The notes under the pieces: model-generated | Told to the model about the DNA's origin: nothing | The model's database searches: none | The model's input: the letters and a program-made list of their open reading frames with translations, nothing else | Made by a program: the position numbers and the translations under genes | Shown here: positions 18,889-28,228 of the stretch, piece by piece | Numbering within the stretch: the stretch's first letter is position 1 | Layout: every line of letters begins with the position of its first letter | NCBI RefSeq assembly: GCF_021245735.1 | Contig: NZ_JAJISB010000001.1 | Span: 310,001 to 374,000 of the forward strand | Source: Brevibacillus daliensis | Lineage (GTDB): Bacteria; Bacillota; Bacilli; Brevibacillales; Brevibacillaceae | Reading direction: 5' to 3' | DNA length: 64,000 bases

Positions 18889-20058
18889 TCATTTATGATC
18901 AATGTCGTTTGTTAGAGCGATCGAAATCGTTACATTACCACTTTTTACTTTTGCAAGTAATGGTTTTGTTACACCTGCTGAGCGTAATGCAGCTGGTTCA
19001 CTTACTCCGTACGCTCCGGTGTACCGATACACAGTATCAGATTTCTCGGACATTGGCATTTCATTCAACTCTTCTGGGGTATAGGCAACTAGTTCCCAAC
19101 CATACTTGTTACATACCTCAAGCAGACCCTCTTCATCCTGCTTCAACGTTATTGTGGCTATATTTCGAATGCTTGCTTTTGCCAATTCCTGCTCCATTAG
19201 CACCTTATCAATTACGGATTCGATCTCGGTTGCAGAGGTACCACGATTGCAACCAATGCCTAGAACGATTGTTTTTGGACGATAAAGTACACCATTCGTG
19301 AGAAAACGTTCTTCCTCCGCCTTGGATAGCAATCGATGCGTTATCAGCAAAACCGCCTTAAAATCCGCTTCCCACGCTTCTTTCATGGATGAATATAGCT
19401 GAAAGTGATCAGGAAGCGTTTTGTCAGGATACATCCACCAATTTTTTTCGCCAGATTCTTGAATGATTGCTACTGGCTCTTCATTAACAACACTGGCACT
19501 GACTGGTGTTACTTTTTCAAAGCTAGTCAATGTCCAGCCGAACTTACGACCAAGCAGATCGACTGGAATGGTTTTTTGCACGTCTGAAGCAGTCGTTACG
19601 ACAGCATGTGCATCTATTAAGCGGGAAACCTCTCTTGTTAATTCGTTCGCACCGCCCAAATGACCAGATAATACGCTTATCGCATGCTTACCTCGGTCAT
19701 CTACAACAACGATACCTGGGTCTAGTTTTTTATCTTGCAAAAGAGGTGCCATCATTCGAACAACTGCGCCTAGCGAGATGAAAAAAATCAAACCGGAATA
19801 CTGCTTGAAAAAGTCTGGAAACAATAGCCTGACAGAACCGGTAAACATCCTAATATCCAGCTCTTTTTCATCCCCACATGCAAATTTCTCCATATAGTAC
19901 AAATGGGAAGCTGGTAATAAGCGATGTAGTGTTCTTGCTTTTTCTACCCCATGCTTCGTAATAGCAACAATAGCATACGGCCGTTGATCCTCATTATTTA
20001 CCAAGCTCTTATGTAGCACTTCTTCGGTTGTGTGGCTGTCTTTAACCGAACCACTCAC
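18889..20058 (-). CDS. cbiG: Cobalt-precorrin-5A hydrolase CbiG
   Basis: Opens the delta-lactone of cobalt-precorrin-5A with loss of acetaldehyde in the anaerobic pathway. The N-terminal part has ISLGAVVRMMAPLLQDKKLDPG and VVVDDRGKHAISVLSGHLGG, the CbiG core motif. The C-terminal domain begins VLGIGCNRGTSATEIE and ends in a GVSEPAAL segment. The 389 residues are usual. It overlaps cbiF by ATGA. CbiG is specific to the oxygen-independent, early-cobalt route, as are CbiD, CbiX and CbiH here. Confidence 0.95.
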   Translation of the reverse strand: MSGSVKDSHTTEEVLHKSLVNNEDQRPYAIVAITKHGVEKARTLHRLLPASHLYYMEKFACGDEKELDIRMFTGSVRLLFPDFFKQYSGLIFFISLGAVVRMMAPLLQDKKLDPGIVVVDDRGKHAISVLSGHLGGANELTREVSRLIDAHAVVTTASDVQKTIPVDLLGRKFGWTLTSFEKVTPVSASVVNEEPVAIIQESGEKNWWMYPDKTLPDHFQLYSSMKEAWEADFKAVLLITHRLLSKAEEERFLTNGVLYRPKTIVLGIGCNRGTSATEIESVIDKVLMEQELAKASIRNIATITLKQDEEGLLEVCNKYGWELVAYTPEELNEMPMSEKSDTVYRYTGAYGVSEPAALRSAGVTKPLLAKVKSGNVTISIALTNDIDHK

Positions 20059-20855
20059 TCCTTCGTCACTCCTTTTCGGAAACGATGGGTGAAGCTGGCA
20101 TCGTACAATTTGGAACGATGCATGGAATGATCGTGTAGCTCTGGATCAAGCGCCCACCCTGCCAAAATCATCGCCTGACTGCGAATTCCGTTTGCTGCCA
20201 TATCACGATCGAGATTCATTAATGTGGTCCGTACAATTTTTTGATCTGGCCAAGAAGCACGTTGGACTACGGCTACAGGCGTTTCTTCGCTCCAGCCTGC
20301 TGCCAAAAACTCTTTTACTACCTTTTTCGTTAAAGTAGAACTTAGATATAATGCAATCGTAGAGTGATGACGGGCGAGATCCTGTAGTTGCTCACGTTCT
20401 GGTACAGGTGTTCTACCTTCTGCTCGAGTCAAGATCAAGGTTTGGGTCAGATCAGGAACGGTTAACTCCGCTTGAAGCGCTGCCGCAGCAGCAAAAACAG
20501 AGCTCACACCAGGAACAATCGTAAAGGGAACTTCAGCCTTTTTTAACAGTACCATCTGTTCGAGAATCGCCCCGTAGACGGAAGGATCACCTGTATGAAC
20601 ACGGGCTACGCTCTTCCCTTCACGTACTTTAGCGATCATGATCTCTACCATCTCATCGAGAGCTAGCCCAGCGCTTTTAATCACTTCTGCCTCTGGTTTT
20701 GCTCTGTTAATCAGTTCTTCGTTTACCAATGAATCCGTATACAAGACAACATCTGCCTTTTGTAGAATAGATAGCCCTTTAACTGTAATTAGATCAGGAT
20801 CTCCAGGTCCCGCCCCAATAATAAAAACCTGATTATCAAGTTGTTGCTCCATCAT
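20055..20855 (-). CDS. cbiF: Cobalt-precorrin-4 C11-methyltransferase CbiF
   Basis: SAM-dependent tetrapyrrole methylase. The N-terminal GAGPGDPDLITVKG motif, the VHTGDPSVYGAI motif (about 80-91) and PGVSSVFAAAAAL are typical of CbiF/CobM. The start is set at 20855, where ATGA overlaps the stop of cbiL and a GGGAG site lies 5 bases before; the frame continues upstream to 20930 inside cbiL without a ribosome site. The 266-residue product then has the normal length. Confidence 0.94.
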   Translation of the reverse strand: MMEQQLDNQVFIIGAGPGDPDLITVKGLSILQKADVVLYTDSLVNEELINRAKPEAEVIKSAGLALDEMVEIMIAKVREGKSVARVHTGDPSVYGAILEQMVLLKKAEVPFTIVPGVSSVFAAAAALQAELTVPDLTQTLILTRAEGRTPVPEREQLQDLARHHSTIALYLSSTLTKKVVKEFLAAGWSEETPVAVVQRASWPDQKIVRTTLMNLDRDMAANGIRSQAMILAGWALDPELHDHSMHRSKLYDASFTHRFRKGVTKE

Positions 20856-21616
20856 TGTTCTCCCTTTCTGACAACCATTAGTGTTAAGTACTCCAGTTCT
20901 TTTCCTTTTAACTCTCGTACATTTTTCCAAACGGTTTCTTCATGAGAAGTAACCTTGGTAACAACGGAAGCAGTGTGAACCATATCAAGTTCCTCTAAGA
21001 GATCTATCATCAGATCCATTACTTTGGCTACCTTGATAAAAATAACGGTATCATGCGAAATCAGCACTTTTCGCATCTCTTCCCGATCATCCGTAGCAGG
21101 TATGATACCCACCTGTTCATCTCCGTCAGCTAATGGCATTTCCAGTATGGAAGCTGCACCTAGTACGGAGGAGATACCTGGCACAGTCACTACCTTTACA
21201 TCAGGATGGTACTGGTTCATCATCCGCGCCATATGGATAAACGTGCTATATAGGTTAGGGTCTCCTTCTGTGACGAAGACCACATCTTTTCCCTCTGCCA
21301 GCTTTTCATACACTTGTTCAACGGTTTTCGACCATTGTTTATTTAAGACATTTTCATCCTTGGTCATAGGAAAAATCAGGCCAAGCATCTCTTTGTCCAG
21401 CCCTTGCGTGTACTGCTCAACAATCATCAGAGCGTAGCTTTTGCCACCCTTCCGCTTTTTAGGATATGCGATCACATCTGCTTCCTTCATTAAGCGGAAT
21501 GCCTTCACCGTAATCAGTTCGGGATCACCAGGTCCGATCCCGATTCCATACAAGGTACCCACTGCTACCTTCTCACTTTGAGAGTCCATCAATTCTGTGC
21601 TTGTTCCTACTGTCAT
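20852..21616 (-). CDS. cbiL: Cobalt-precorrin-2 C20-methyltransferase CbiL
   Basis: SAM-dependent methylase acting on cobalt-factor II. It has LYGIGIGPGDPELITVKAFR near residue 22, VTEGDPNLYSTF near 99 and PGISSVLGAASIL near 130, the CbiL/CobI pattern. The 254 residues include about 18 extra N-terminal residues before the fold. Its ATG overlaps the cbiET stop as ATGA. Confidence 0.94.
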   Translation of the reverse strand: MTVGTSTELMDSQSEKVAVGTLYGIGIGPGDPELITVKAFRLMKEADVIAYPKKRKGGKSYALMIVEQYTQGLDKEMLGLIFPMTKDENVLNKQWSKTVEQVYEKLAEGKDVVFVTEGDPNLYSTFIHMARMMNQYHPDVKVVTVPGISSVLGAASILEMPLADGDEQVGIIPATDDREEMRKVLISHDTVIFIKVAKVMDLMIDLLEELDMVHTASVVTKVTSHEETVWKNVRELKGKELEYLTLMVVRKGEQ

Positions 21617-22851
21617 ATTTCATCCTTCTCTCTGTTTAGCTTGCCTGTCACGATAAACACAGGATTTAAGCCTTCTAATCTGGTTAAATGAAGTATTGGT
21701 TTACTTCTGGATACCTGCATCATTGTGACAGAGACATCAAAGCCTGCCTCTTTGAAAGATTGCATGGCATCATTCAAATTTTCGATTGTTACAGCATTTA
21801 TTACGACACGACCACTACTACGAAGTCGTTTCGCTAAAAGCTGTATCAGTTCTCGTAATTCGCCTCCGCTCCCACCTATAAAGACAGCATCGGGGTCTGG
21901 GAACTGTTCTAAACCTTCTGGTGCTTTGGCGTGAATCAACGTAATGTCAGTACGGAATTTTTGACAATTGGTTCTCACATTTTCCAGATCAGCTTCGTTT
22001 TTTTCTACGGCATACACGGCACCATATGGGGCTAGCTTTGCAGCTTCGATAGCCACCGAGCCTGTTGCTGTACCAATATCCCAGATTATGCTGTCCGGTT
22101 GGATGTTCATCTCAGACAAGCTTGCTACCCGAATCTCTCTTTTGGTAATCAATCCTTTATCCGGTTTGCGCTGGGCAAATTCCTCATCGTGGATTCCCAG
22201 GGTATATCGTCGAGGTGTAGCATCCGCCCTACGCTTCAGAATCATGATCGATAGCGGATCACATTCGATTTCGCTCAAGTCAGCCAGTGTAAAAAATCTG
22301 CATCGCTCTTCTGGATTACCCAATCTTTCTGCGATAAAGGCTTCATACTCATCCATTCCATAAGAGAGCAAATACTTGGCTACCTTGGCTGGGGAATTAT
22401 CTTTATCTGTTAAAAGCGCTACTTTCTGTTTACCGTCTATTCGTTGTGCCAATCCTAGCATGGGTCTCCCATGAACACTGTCGATATGGACGTCCTGCCA
22501 TGCCTCCTTCATTCGGCTAAACGCTAGCTGAATGCTGCTCAAATGAGGAATGATTTCTACGAATTCTTTTCCTAACTTACGGCATAACAGCCCTCCAATC
22601 CCGTAAAACAAGGGATCTCCTGAAGCAAGTACCACCACACTTTTTCCAGCCTGAATTGCCTTTTTAATATCTTCAACGAGAGCCGCAACACCATTTTTTA
22701 TCGTTACACGCTCACAAGTTAATTCTGGGAAAAAAGAGAGATGACGTTCGCCACCTACAAGAAGTTGAGCCTGATTAATCCTGTCCAAGGCCTGTGGAAA
22801 AATACCCGCAGCACCCTCATCCCCGATCCCGATAATCGTTACCTGTGTCAT
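21613..22851 (-). CDS. cbiET: Fused cobalt-precorrin C5- and C15-methyltransferase/decarboxylase CbiET
   Basis: A fusion of CbiE (residues about 1-210, tetrapyrrole methylase with VTIIGIGDEG and VVLASGDPLFYGIG) and CbiT (about 215-412, Rossmann methyltransferase with IWDIGTATGSVAIEAAKL and DAVFIGGSGGEL). The fusion corresponds to CobL of the aerobic pathway and methylates C5 and C15 with loss of the C12 acetate carboxyl. Its start overlaps the end of cbiD by 35 bases. Confidence 0.94.
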   Translation of the reverse strand: MTQVTIIGIGDEGAAGIFPQALDRINQAQLLVGGERHLSFFPELTCERVTIKNGVAALVEDIKKAIQAGKSVVVLASGDPLFYGIGGLLCRKLGKEFVEIIPHLSSIQLAFSRMKEAWQDVHIDSVHGRPMLGLAQRIDGKQKVALLTDKDNSPAKVAKYLLSYGMDEYEAFIAERLGNPEERCRFFTLADLSEIECDPLSIMILKRRADATPRRYTLGIHDEEFAQRKPDKGLITKREIRVASLSEMNIQPDSIIWDIGTATGSVAIEAAKLAPYGAVYAVEKNEADLENVRTNCQKFRTDITLIHAKAPEGLEQFPDPDAVFIGGSGGELRELIQLLAKRLRSSGRVVINAVTIENLNDAMQSFKEAGFDVSVTMMQVSRSKPILHLTRLEGLNPVFIVTGKLNREKDEI

Positions 22852-23956
22852 CTATTTCACCTCGTCCCAACAGATCACCTTTTAACGTGATCAGCACCGT
22901 TTCAACCTTCATTTCGCCACCCGCATGCTTGTTAATCTCTTCAGAACATTTGGTTGCAAGCAGGTCAAAAAACTGGTGTAGTCCTGCCTCACTCATCAAT
23001 TCACCAGCCTGTGTAGCTGTATTACAGCCACGTACTTCTTCCTTCAGCTCTTCTGAAGCACCTGCTTGCTCAGCAAGATCAGCCAAAAAATTAAAATCTA
23101 TCGAGGCTGATTTAGAATGAACCATCATTACGCCCTGGGCAACCTTAGAGAGTTTACCCATCATACCCACAAGCACTACATGACGGATGCCTTGTCTTTT
23201 TATTAATACGGCACTAAATCCAACGAATTCGCCCATTTGGATAAAGGCTTCCTCTCGCCAATCTGGAAATAGTTCCATTGCACTTTTTTCACTGCGGCCC
23301 CCTGTTGTAATCGCGACCGATTGACATTGTGTTGCACCAGCAACCTTAATATACTGGGCAACGGATGCCTTCCAGGCTGCAGTGGAAAAAGGAACAACCC
23401 TCCCTCTTGTCCCCAGAATAGAGATACCGCCCACAATACCAAGTCGGAAGTTCAAGGTTTTTTTGGCGATCTCCTCTCCATCCGGAACAGAGATGATTAT
23501 CTCCACTCCCTGGTCCTCCAGTTTATAGTCAGATAATACCTCAAGAGCAACGCCAGTTATCATTTTTCGCGGAACGGGATTAATCGCAGCTTCACCTACT
23601 TTTACGGGAAGACCAGGTTTTGTTACCCTTCCAACCCCAATTCCGCCATCTAGCAGGATGCCTTCTTTTCCATTCCAACTTACCCGGGATAGAATCAACG
23701 CCTTGTGTGTTGCATCCGGGTCATCTCCGCCATCCTTAATAACTCCAGTCTCTACCCAGTTTTCTCCTCTTTCCTGAGAAACCATTTGAAACGTCACTCT
23801 CTCCCCATTAGGCAGAAGAATCTCCACCTCGTTCACTGGTTCTCCAGTAATCAGAGCAAGGAGAGACGCTTTGGTAGCTGCAGTAGCGTTGGAACCTGTT
23901 GTGTAGCCATGCCGCAGCGGTTTACTTTCCGGAACCGCTATTTCTTCCGTGCTCAT
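22817..23956 (-). CDS. cbiD: Cobalt-precorrin-5B C1-methyltransferase CbiD
   Basis: Anaerobic-pathway methylase unrelated to the CbiE/F/L fold. The N-terminal LRHGYTTGSNATAATKA, the GVGRVTKPGLPV strand, the NPVPRKMI segment and GILGTRGRV-like region (ISILGTRGRVVPFS) identify it. The 379 residues are usual. It starts within the cbiC stop (ATGA overlap) and its last 35 bases overlap cbiET. Confidence 0.95.
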   Translation of the reverse strand: MSTEEIAVPESKPLRHGYTTGSNATAATKASLLALITGEPVNEVEILLPNGERVTFQMVSQERGENWVETGVIKDGGDDPDATHKALILSRVSWNGKEGILLDGGIGVGRVTKPGLPVKVGEAAINPVPRKMITGVALEVLSDYKLEDQGVEIIISVPDGEEIAKKTLNFRLGIVGGISILGTRGRVVPFSTAAWKASVAQYIKVAGATQCQSVAITTGGRSEKSAMELFPDWREEAFIQMGEFVGFSAVLIKRQGIRHVVLVGMMGKLSKVAQGVMMVHSKSASIDFNFLADLAEQAGASEELKEEVRGCNTATQAGELMSEAGLHQFFDLLATKCSEEINKHAGGEMKVETVLITLKGDLLGRGEIDDTGNDYRDRG

Positions 23957-24618
23957 TTTTGTCCGCCTCTTTCAACTGCAAGAAGGGAAAGTGCATTAAC
24001 AGCTGCAACCGCTACTGGACTGCCGCCTTTTCGATCTAGGTTCGTAATAAACGGAATATCTAGCTTAGCCAATTCTTCCTTCGATTCAGCTGCAGAAACA
24101 AAGCCAACTGGTACACCAATGATCAGAGATGGCTTTGCGATACCTTCCTTAACCAATCGAATCAGTTCCAAGAGTGCAGTTGGAGCATTTCCGATCGCAT
24201 AGATTCCACCTTTTACTTCTTTTACGGCTTTACGAATGGAGATAATGGCTCTTGTTGTGTTCTCTGCCTTTGCCTGCTCCATCACATCCTGATCGGAAAT
24301 ATAAACCCGCACATCGCCCCCATAAGCTGCAAGACGAGGCTTACTAATGCCTACCTGTACCATCTGGACATCAGCAACGATTGGTTCTCCTGCCAAAATA
24401 GCGGAAATACCTGCTGTAATTGCATCTGGATGAAACACAAGGCTGCGTCCCAACTCAAAATCTGCCGTGGCATGAATGATTCGCTGAACAATCGGATACT
24501 GCTCCTCGGTAAAGGAGTGTTCACCCAGTTCCTCCGTGATCATTTCAAAGCTTTTGGATTCAATTTCCTGTGGCTGTATAGTAAGTGGTATAAATTCGGT
24601 ATGAAAATTCGACGACAT
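23953..24618 (-). CDS. cbiC: Cobalt-precorrin-8 methylmutase CbiC
   Basis: Moves the methyl group from C11 to C12 to yield cobyrinate. The family blocks are QRIIHATADFELG (the catalytic His in IHATAD), AITAGISAILAGEPIVADVQM, AIGNAPTALLEL and GVPVGFVSAAESKE. The 221 residues are usual. It is 14 bases after cbiJ. Confidence 0.95.
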   Translation of the reverse strand: MSSNFHTEFIPLTIQPQEIESKSFEMITEELGEHSFTEEQYPIVQRIIHATADFELGRSLVFHPDAITAGISAILAGEPIVADVQMVQVGISKPRLAAYGGDVRVYISDQDVMEQAKAENTTRAIISIRKAVKEVKGGIYAIGNAPTALLELIRLVKEGIAKPSLIIGVPVGFVSAAESKEELAKLDIPFITNLDRKGGSPVAVAAVNALSLLAVERGGQK

Positions 24619-24632
24619 ATTATCACTCCATC

Positions 24633-25406
24633 TTAATTTTTATGTTCGAGTCGATCCAACTCGTGTAAAATCCCATTAAAGGTTTGAAACATCGCTCCGT
24701 ATACCAGCTTTGGTCTATCGATCACAATGGTAAAAAGCCCCAATTCAAGTGCGGCCTCCAGCTTCTCATCGACTGAACCAACCTTTCCGCTTTCCTTGGT
24801 AACCATGATGTCAACCTCAAACTGTCTAAACAGCGCCATATTTAACTCCTTGCTAAAAGGTCCCTGAATCGCTACGATATTTTTTTGTTCAACGCCAAGC
24901 TCTTGACATTTTTCCATGTTATCCAGACGAGGAAGCATGCGGGCAATCAAGCGAATGTCTGGATCGCCAAGCAAATGCTTTGTAAACGTTGCTAGTGTTT
25001 TGCTTCCAGTCGTCAGCATCACTGTACCCTTTCGCTTCTTCGCCTCCAGTGCCGCCTGTTCATAATCCTTAACAAACAGGACTGAGGGATTATCGATGTA
25101 GCTGCGCATTTCACGTTCAAAGCGAATGTAAGGAACCTCTAGTTGTTTGGCACAAGCCATCGCATTAGTCGATGCTTCTTCGGCAAATGGATGGGTGGCA
25201 TCAACAATCGTGGTGACCTTGAGCTCTTTAGCGAATTCAACCATCTCATGTAGTGATAATCGGCCAACATTTACGGGAATCTGGATATCTTGAAGACTTT
25301 TGGCTGCAGAATCAGTCACAACAGTCGTGACTAATTGATACCCGGCTTCTTTAACAAGCACTGCCAGTTCTCGTGCATCGCTCGTTCCTGCCATGAACAA
25401 AATCAT
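24633..25406 (-). CDS. cbiJ: Cobalt-precorrin-6A reductase CbiJ
   Basis: NAD(P)H-dependent reduction of the macrocycle. Typical features are LFMAGTSDARELAVLV at the N-terminus, VDATHPFAEEASTNA, PYIRFERE, VMLTTGSKTL and VTKESGKVGSVDEKLEAA. The 257 residues match CobK/CbiJ. Its ATG overlaps the cbiX stop as ATGA. Confidence 0.95.
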   Translation of the reverse strand: MILFMAGTSDARELAVLVKEAGYQLVTTVVTDSAAKSLQDIQIPVNVGRLSLHEMVEFAKELKVTTIVDATHPFAEEASTNAMACAKQLEVPYIRFEREMRSYIDNPSVLFVKDYEQAALEAKKRKGTVMLTTGSKTLATFTKHLLGDPDIRLIARMLPRLDNMEKCQELGVEQKNIVAIQGPFSKELNMALFRQFEVDIMVTKESGKVGSVDEKLEAALELGLFTIVIDRPKLVYGAMFQTFNGILHELDRLEHKN

Positions 25407-26401
25407 ATTTTTATCTCCCGTTTCTTCTCATGGGAGTGATCGTGATCGTGGTCATGTTCGTGATCATCATGATCGTGATCGTGGTCATGTTCGTGATCAT
25501 CATGATCGTGATCGTGGTCATGATGATCATGTTCGTGATCATGATGATCGTGATCGTGGTCATGCTCGTGATCATGGTGGTGGTGATCAAACACCACCAG
25601 CTTCCTAAATTGACAGTGATCACAGTTTGCCAGCGCACGTCCTTGTAACGCCTCCATGGATCTATCTGCGACAATTCCTTCTAACTTTTCATGGAATCCA
25701 AGTGCTTCGCTCATTGAAGCAGTTACTCCTGTATTCTGCTGGTTAAACGTATCGATAACCCCTGCCATCCGCTTTAGTAAAATGCCTGTAAACAAGAGAT
25801 AGGGCAGCACATAGATCTGCTTTGCCCCTTGCTTCACACAGCGCGCCAATCCTTGTTCCAAGTCAGGGAAAGTTACACCCATGTAAGCTACCTCTACATT
25901 GCTAACCTTTGTCTTCTCCCAAAGGAGCCGGGCAATTTTGCACAGATCACTGTTGGCATCAGAATCGCTGCTACCACGTCCCACAAGTAATATGGCACTC
26001 TCTTTCAGCTCTTCCTCAAGACCAAAATTTGTAGAGTGCAACAGACGATCTGTCAGTATTTCTACCATCTCTTCATGTACGCCGATTGGTCGACCATAAT
26101 TGAACTGTACATGGGGATAACGAGCTTTTGCTTCATCGATTTCATGTGGAATGTGCAGCTTCGCGTGTCCAGCCTGGAACAGCATCAAAGGAACAATTCC
26201 AACATCTGTAGCTCCACGCTCAACGATTTTTTTCACTCCCTGCCCAATGGTTGGGCGTGTTAATTCCAGAAAACAAGTCTCATATAACAAACCCTCTGTA
26301 TCCTGCCTCAATCGCTCCTCCACTCGGGAAGTAAATTGGAGCAAATGCTCATTACCTTCTGCATCACGACTTCCATGACCTACGAACAAAATTCCTTTCA
26401 T
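25403..26401 (-). CDS. cbiX: Sirohydrochlorin cobaltochelatase CbiX with long His/Asp-rich tail
   Basis: Inserts Co2+ into sirohydrochlorin, the first committed step of the anaerobic route. Two chelatase halves are visible: FVGHGSRDAEGNE with the metal-site His at the N-terminus, and LLVGRGSSDSDANSD near residue 137. A CDHC motif (about 265-268) could hold an iron-sulfur cluster, as reported for Bacillus megaterium CbiX. The last 60 residues are almost only His, Asp and Glu, built from an 11-residue unit. Such tails are known for CbiX_L proteins and are thought to bind or store metal; this one is long. Confidence 0.93.
   Translation of the reverse strand: MKGILFVGHGSRDAEGNEHLLQFTSRVEERLRQDTEGLLYETCFLELTRPTIGQGVKKIVERGATDVGIVPLMLFQAGHAKLHIPHEIDEAKARYPHVQFNYGRPIGVHEEMVEILTDRLLHSTNFGLEEELKESAILLVGRGSSDSDANSDLCKIARLLWEKTKVSNVEVAYMGVTFPDLEQGLARCVKQGAKQIYVLPYLLFTGILLKRMAGVIDTFNQQNTGVTASMSEALGFHEKLEGIVADRSMEALQGRALANCDHCQFRKLVVFDHHHHDHEHDHDHDHHDHEHDHHDHDHDHDDHEHDHDHDHDDHEHDHDHDHSHEKKREIKI
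25435..25590 (-). repeat. In-frame tandem repeat encoding the His-rich tail of CbiX
   Basis: A 33-base unit (containing GATCGTGATCGTGGTC and ATGTTCGTGATCATCAT) is repeated about three times nearly exactly, followed by degenerate partial copies. The unit length is a multiple of three, so copy changes would lengthen or shorten the tail without a frameshift. A similar open frame on the other strand is a by-product of the repeat. Confidence 0.85.
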
Positions 26402-26433
26402 GTAACACTCTCCTCATTGATTTGATATCCACT

Positions 26434-28197
26434 TTAGTCTCCACATATCGAATCAATCTCTAAAGGACCAGTATACTCAGCATGTCTGAATTGAAGGACT
26501 GATCCCACACGCTTGAAGAATTTGTGAAACCGCTCATCCAGGTGCCCCTTGTTTTTATAAGTAGTAACTAGTTGCTCTACAAGCTCGATCACCTGTTCAG
26601 CTGGTACACCTTCTACCACTTGCTGACCTGGGTGTGCATTTCGACCAATGCGTTTTCCTCCAAGAAACACATCGAATGCTCCACGTCTATATACCAGTCC
26701 TATATCCTCCAAAACCGCTCCATAACAAGCCATGCCACACCCGTTTAAGCCAATTTTCAACTCCTTGGGAACAGCAAGCCCATTGAGTCGTCTTCCTAAC
26801 TCCTCAGCAATCGGTATCGATTCATCTTTTTCCATGTCACAAAAATCACAAGCCTTAACCTGCACACAAGAATCAACGGGAAGGACTAGAAAACCGACAC
26901 TTTTCAAGCTCTCTACGACCTCTTCTGGCTGAACCTGAGGTAATCGCAAAAAGATGGTATGTTCAGGAGAATACATCATTTCTCCCTCATTTGATGTGAG
27001 CTGTGCCAACGTAAGCATCTGTTCTGAGCTGAATGATTTTTTGGCAACCCCTGGCGATACTTGAACTTCGAAGATTTCTATAATGCCTTGCCTGGGAATC
27101 AAATTAGTACTTTGTTTTTTTTTTTTTAATGAACCAGTAGAGTCCTGCTCCTTATCTGCATTTGGATCTAAACACGCCAAAGCTTCCAAAGCGAGATTAT
27201 ACAGGGGAAGGTCAGTTTCTTTCTCCTGTGCAATTGTGCTCGAAGCCTTAATAGAATCTGAGTTTGTTTCAATCAATGAATCTGAGGCGCTCTCTTCCAG
27301 CACTGCAACTGCCCCATTTTCCGTCAACCCTTGCGAGGATGTATTCTCATCTCTAAAATCTGGATGGCTATGCAACGCCCACGGCTCCGCTTTTTCCTGC
27401 AATCTCTCGTGTGGCTTCAAAGGTTGATCCAATCGATTCAGAGTATATTTACGCTGATAACCACGTGGTGTAATAATTTTTGAATCATAAACAAACGTTG
27501 TAGAATTCCCGATTATTACCGTTGTCAACATACCTATTTCATGATTGAGCATATCCGCCAATCGTGTAATGATAACCTGTTCACGGTCACGATAGGCGCT
27601 TTTCACTAATCCAACAGGCGTATCTGGAGAGCGATATTGGAGAAGTATTTTTTGCGTCTCCTCAATTTGTTTCGTCCGTCTGCCACTGCGAGGATTATAC
27701 AGAGCTATGACAAAATCGGCTGATGCCGCTGCCTCCACCCGTTTTGCAATCGTCTCCCAAGGTGTTAAGTGGTCACTTAAACTAATTGTTGCAGCATCAT
27801 GCATAATAGGTGCCCCTAGCAAGGAAGCGCATGATTGAATAGCAGATATGCCTGGGACTACCTCAACGGACACACCGGTTTGCTCTGTCCACCCTTTTTC
27901 TACCAGCACTTCATAAACAAGTCCAGCCATTCCATAAACTCCAGCATCACCACTAGAGATTACACCTACCGTTTGTCCTTCCTCCGCTAAACGAACTGCC
28001 TCTATAGCACGGCTTACTTCTTCTGTCATTCCTGTTCGAACAATACTTTGATCAGAAATTAGTTCCCTGATCAAATCAACGTATGTATTGTAGCCAATGA
28101 TGATATCGCTCTCAAGAATTGCTTCTTTTGCTCGATGCGTAATATGGTCGTGATGGCCAGGTCCAAAACCTATGAGTAAAATTTTTCCTTTTTTCAT
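26434..28197 (-). CDS. cbiH: Cobalt-factor III C17-methyltransferase with ferredoxin-like C-terminal domain (CbiH60 type)
   Basis: The N-terminal 245 residues are the CbiH methylase (GFGPGHHDHITHRAKEAI, VISSGDAGVYGMAGLVYE, PGISAIQSCASLLGAP). After a low-complexity linker of about 100 residues comes a nitrite/sulfite-reductase-like domain with ACDFC and NGCGMAC cysteine clusters (about 445-505), expected to carry a 4Fe-4S cluster. This two-part form is known as CbiH60 in Bacillus megaterium, where the Fe-S part assists ring contraction. The start at 28197 follows GGGGTG; the longer frame to 28218 lacks a site. It is the first gene after the cobalamin riboswitch. Confidence 0.93.
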   Translation of the reverse strand: MKKGKILLIGFGPGHHDHITHRAKEAILESDIIIGYNTYVDLIRELISDQSIVRTGMTEEVSRAIEAVRLAEEGQTVGVISSGDAGVYGMAGLVYEVLVEKGWTEQTGVSVEVVPGISAIQSCASLLGAPIMHDAATISLSDHLTPWETIAKRVEAAASADFVIALYNPRSGRRTKQIEETQKILLQYRSPDTPVGLVKSAYRDREQVIITRLADMLNHEIGMLTTVIIGNSTTFVYDSKIITPRGYQRKYTLNRLDQPLKPHERLQEKAEPWALHSHPDFRDENTSSQGLTENGAVAVLEESASDSLIETNSDSIKASSTIAQEKETDLPLYNLALEALACLDPNADKEQDSTGSLKKKKQSTNLIPRQGIIEIFEVQVSPGVAKKSFSSEQMLTLAQLTSNEGEMMYSPEHTIFLRLPQVQPEEVVESLKSVGFLVLPVDSCVQVKACDFCDMEKDESIPIAEELGRRLNGLAVPKELKIGLNGCGMACYGAVLEDIGLVYRRGAFDVFLGGKRIGRNAHPGQQVVEGVPAEQVIELVEQLVTTYKNKGHLDERFHKFFKRVGSVLQFRHAEYTGPLEIDSICGD

Positions 28198-28228
28198 CTT
28201 GTCACCCCGTAGTATCATTTCATTTCAT

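Noticed and set aside
18902-19781. Several plus-strand frames opposite cbiG
   Set aside because: All are shadows of a well-defined corrin enzyme on the other strand.
25393-25648. His/Asp-rich frames on both strands and a possible CRISPR array
   Set aside because: The repeat is an in-frame tandem repeat of 33 bases without spacers, inside the end of cbiX; the other-strand frames (Arg/Asp-rich and hydrophobic Ile/Met-rich) are by-products.
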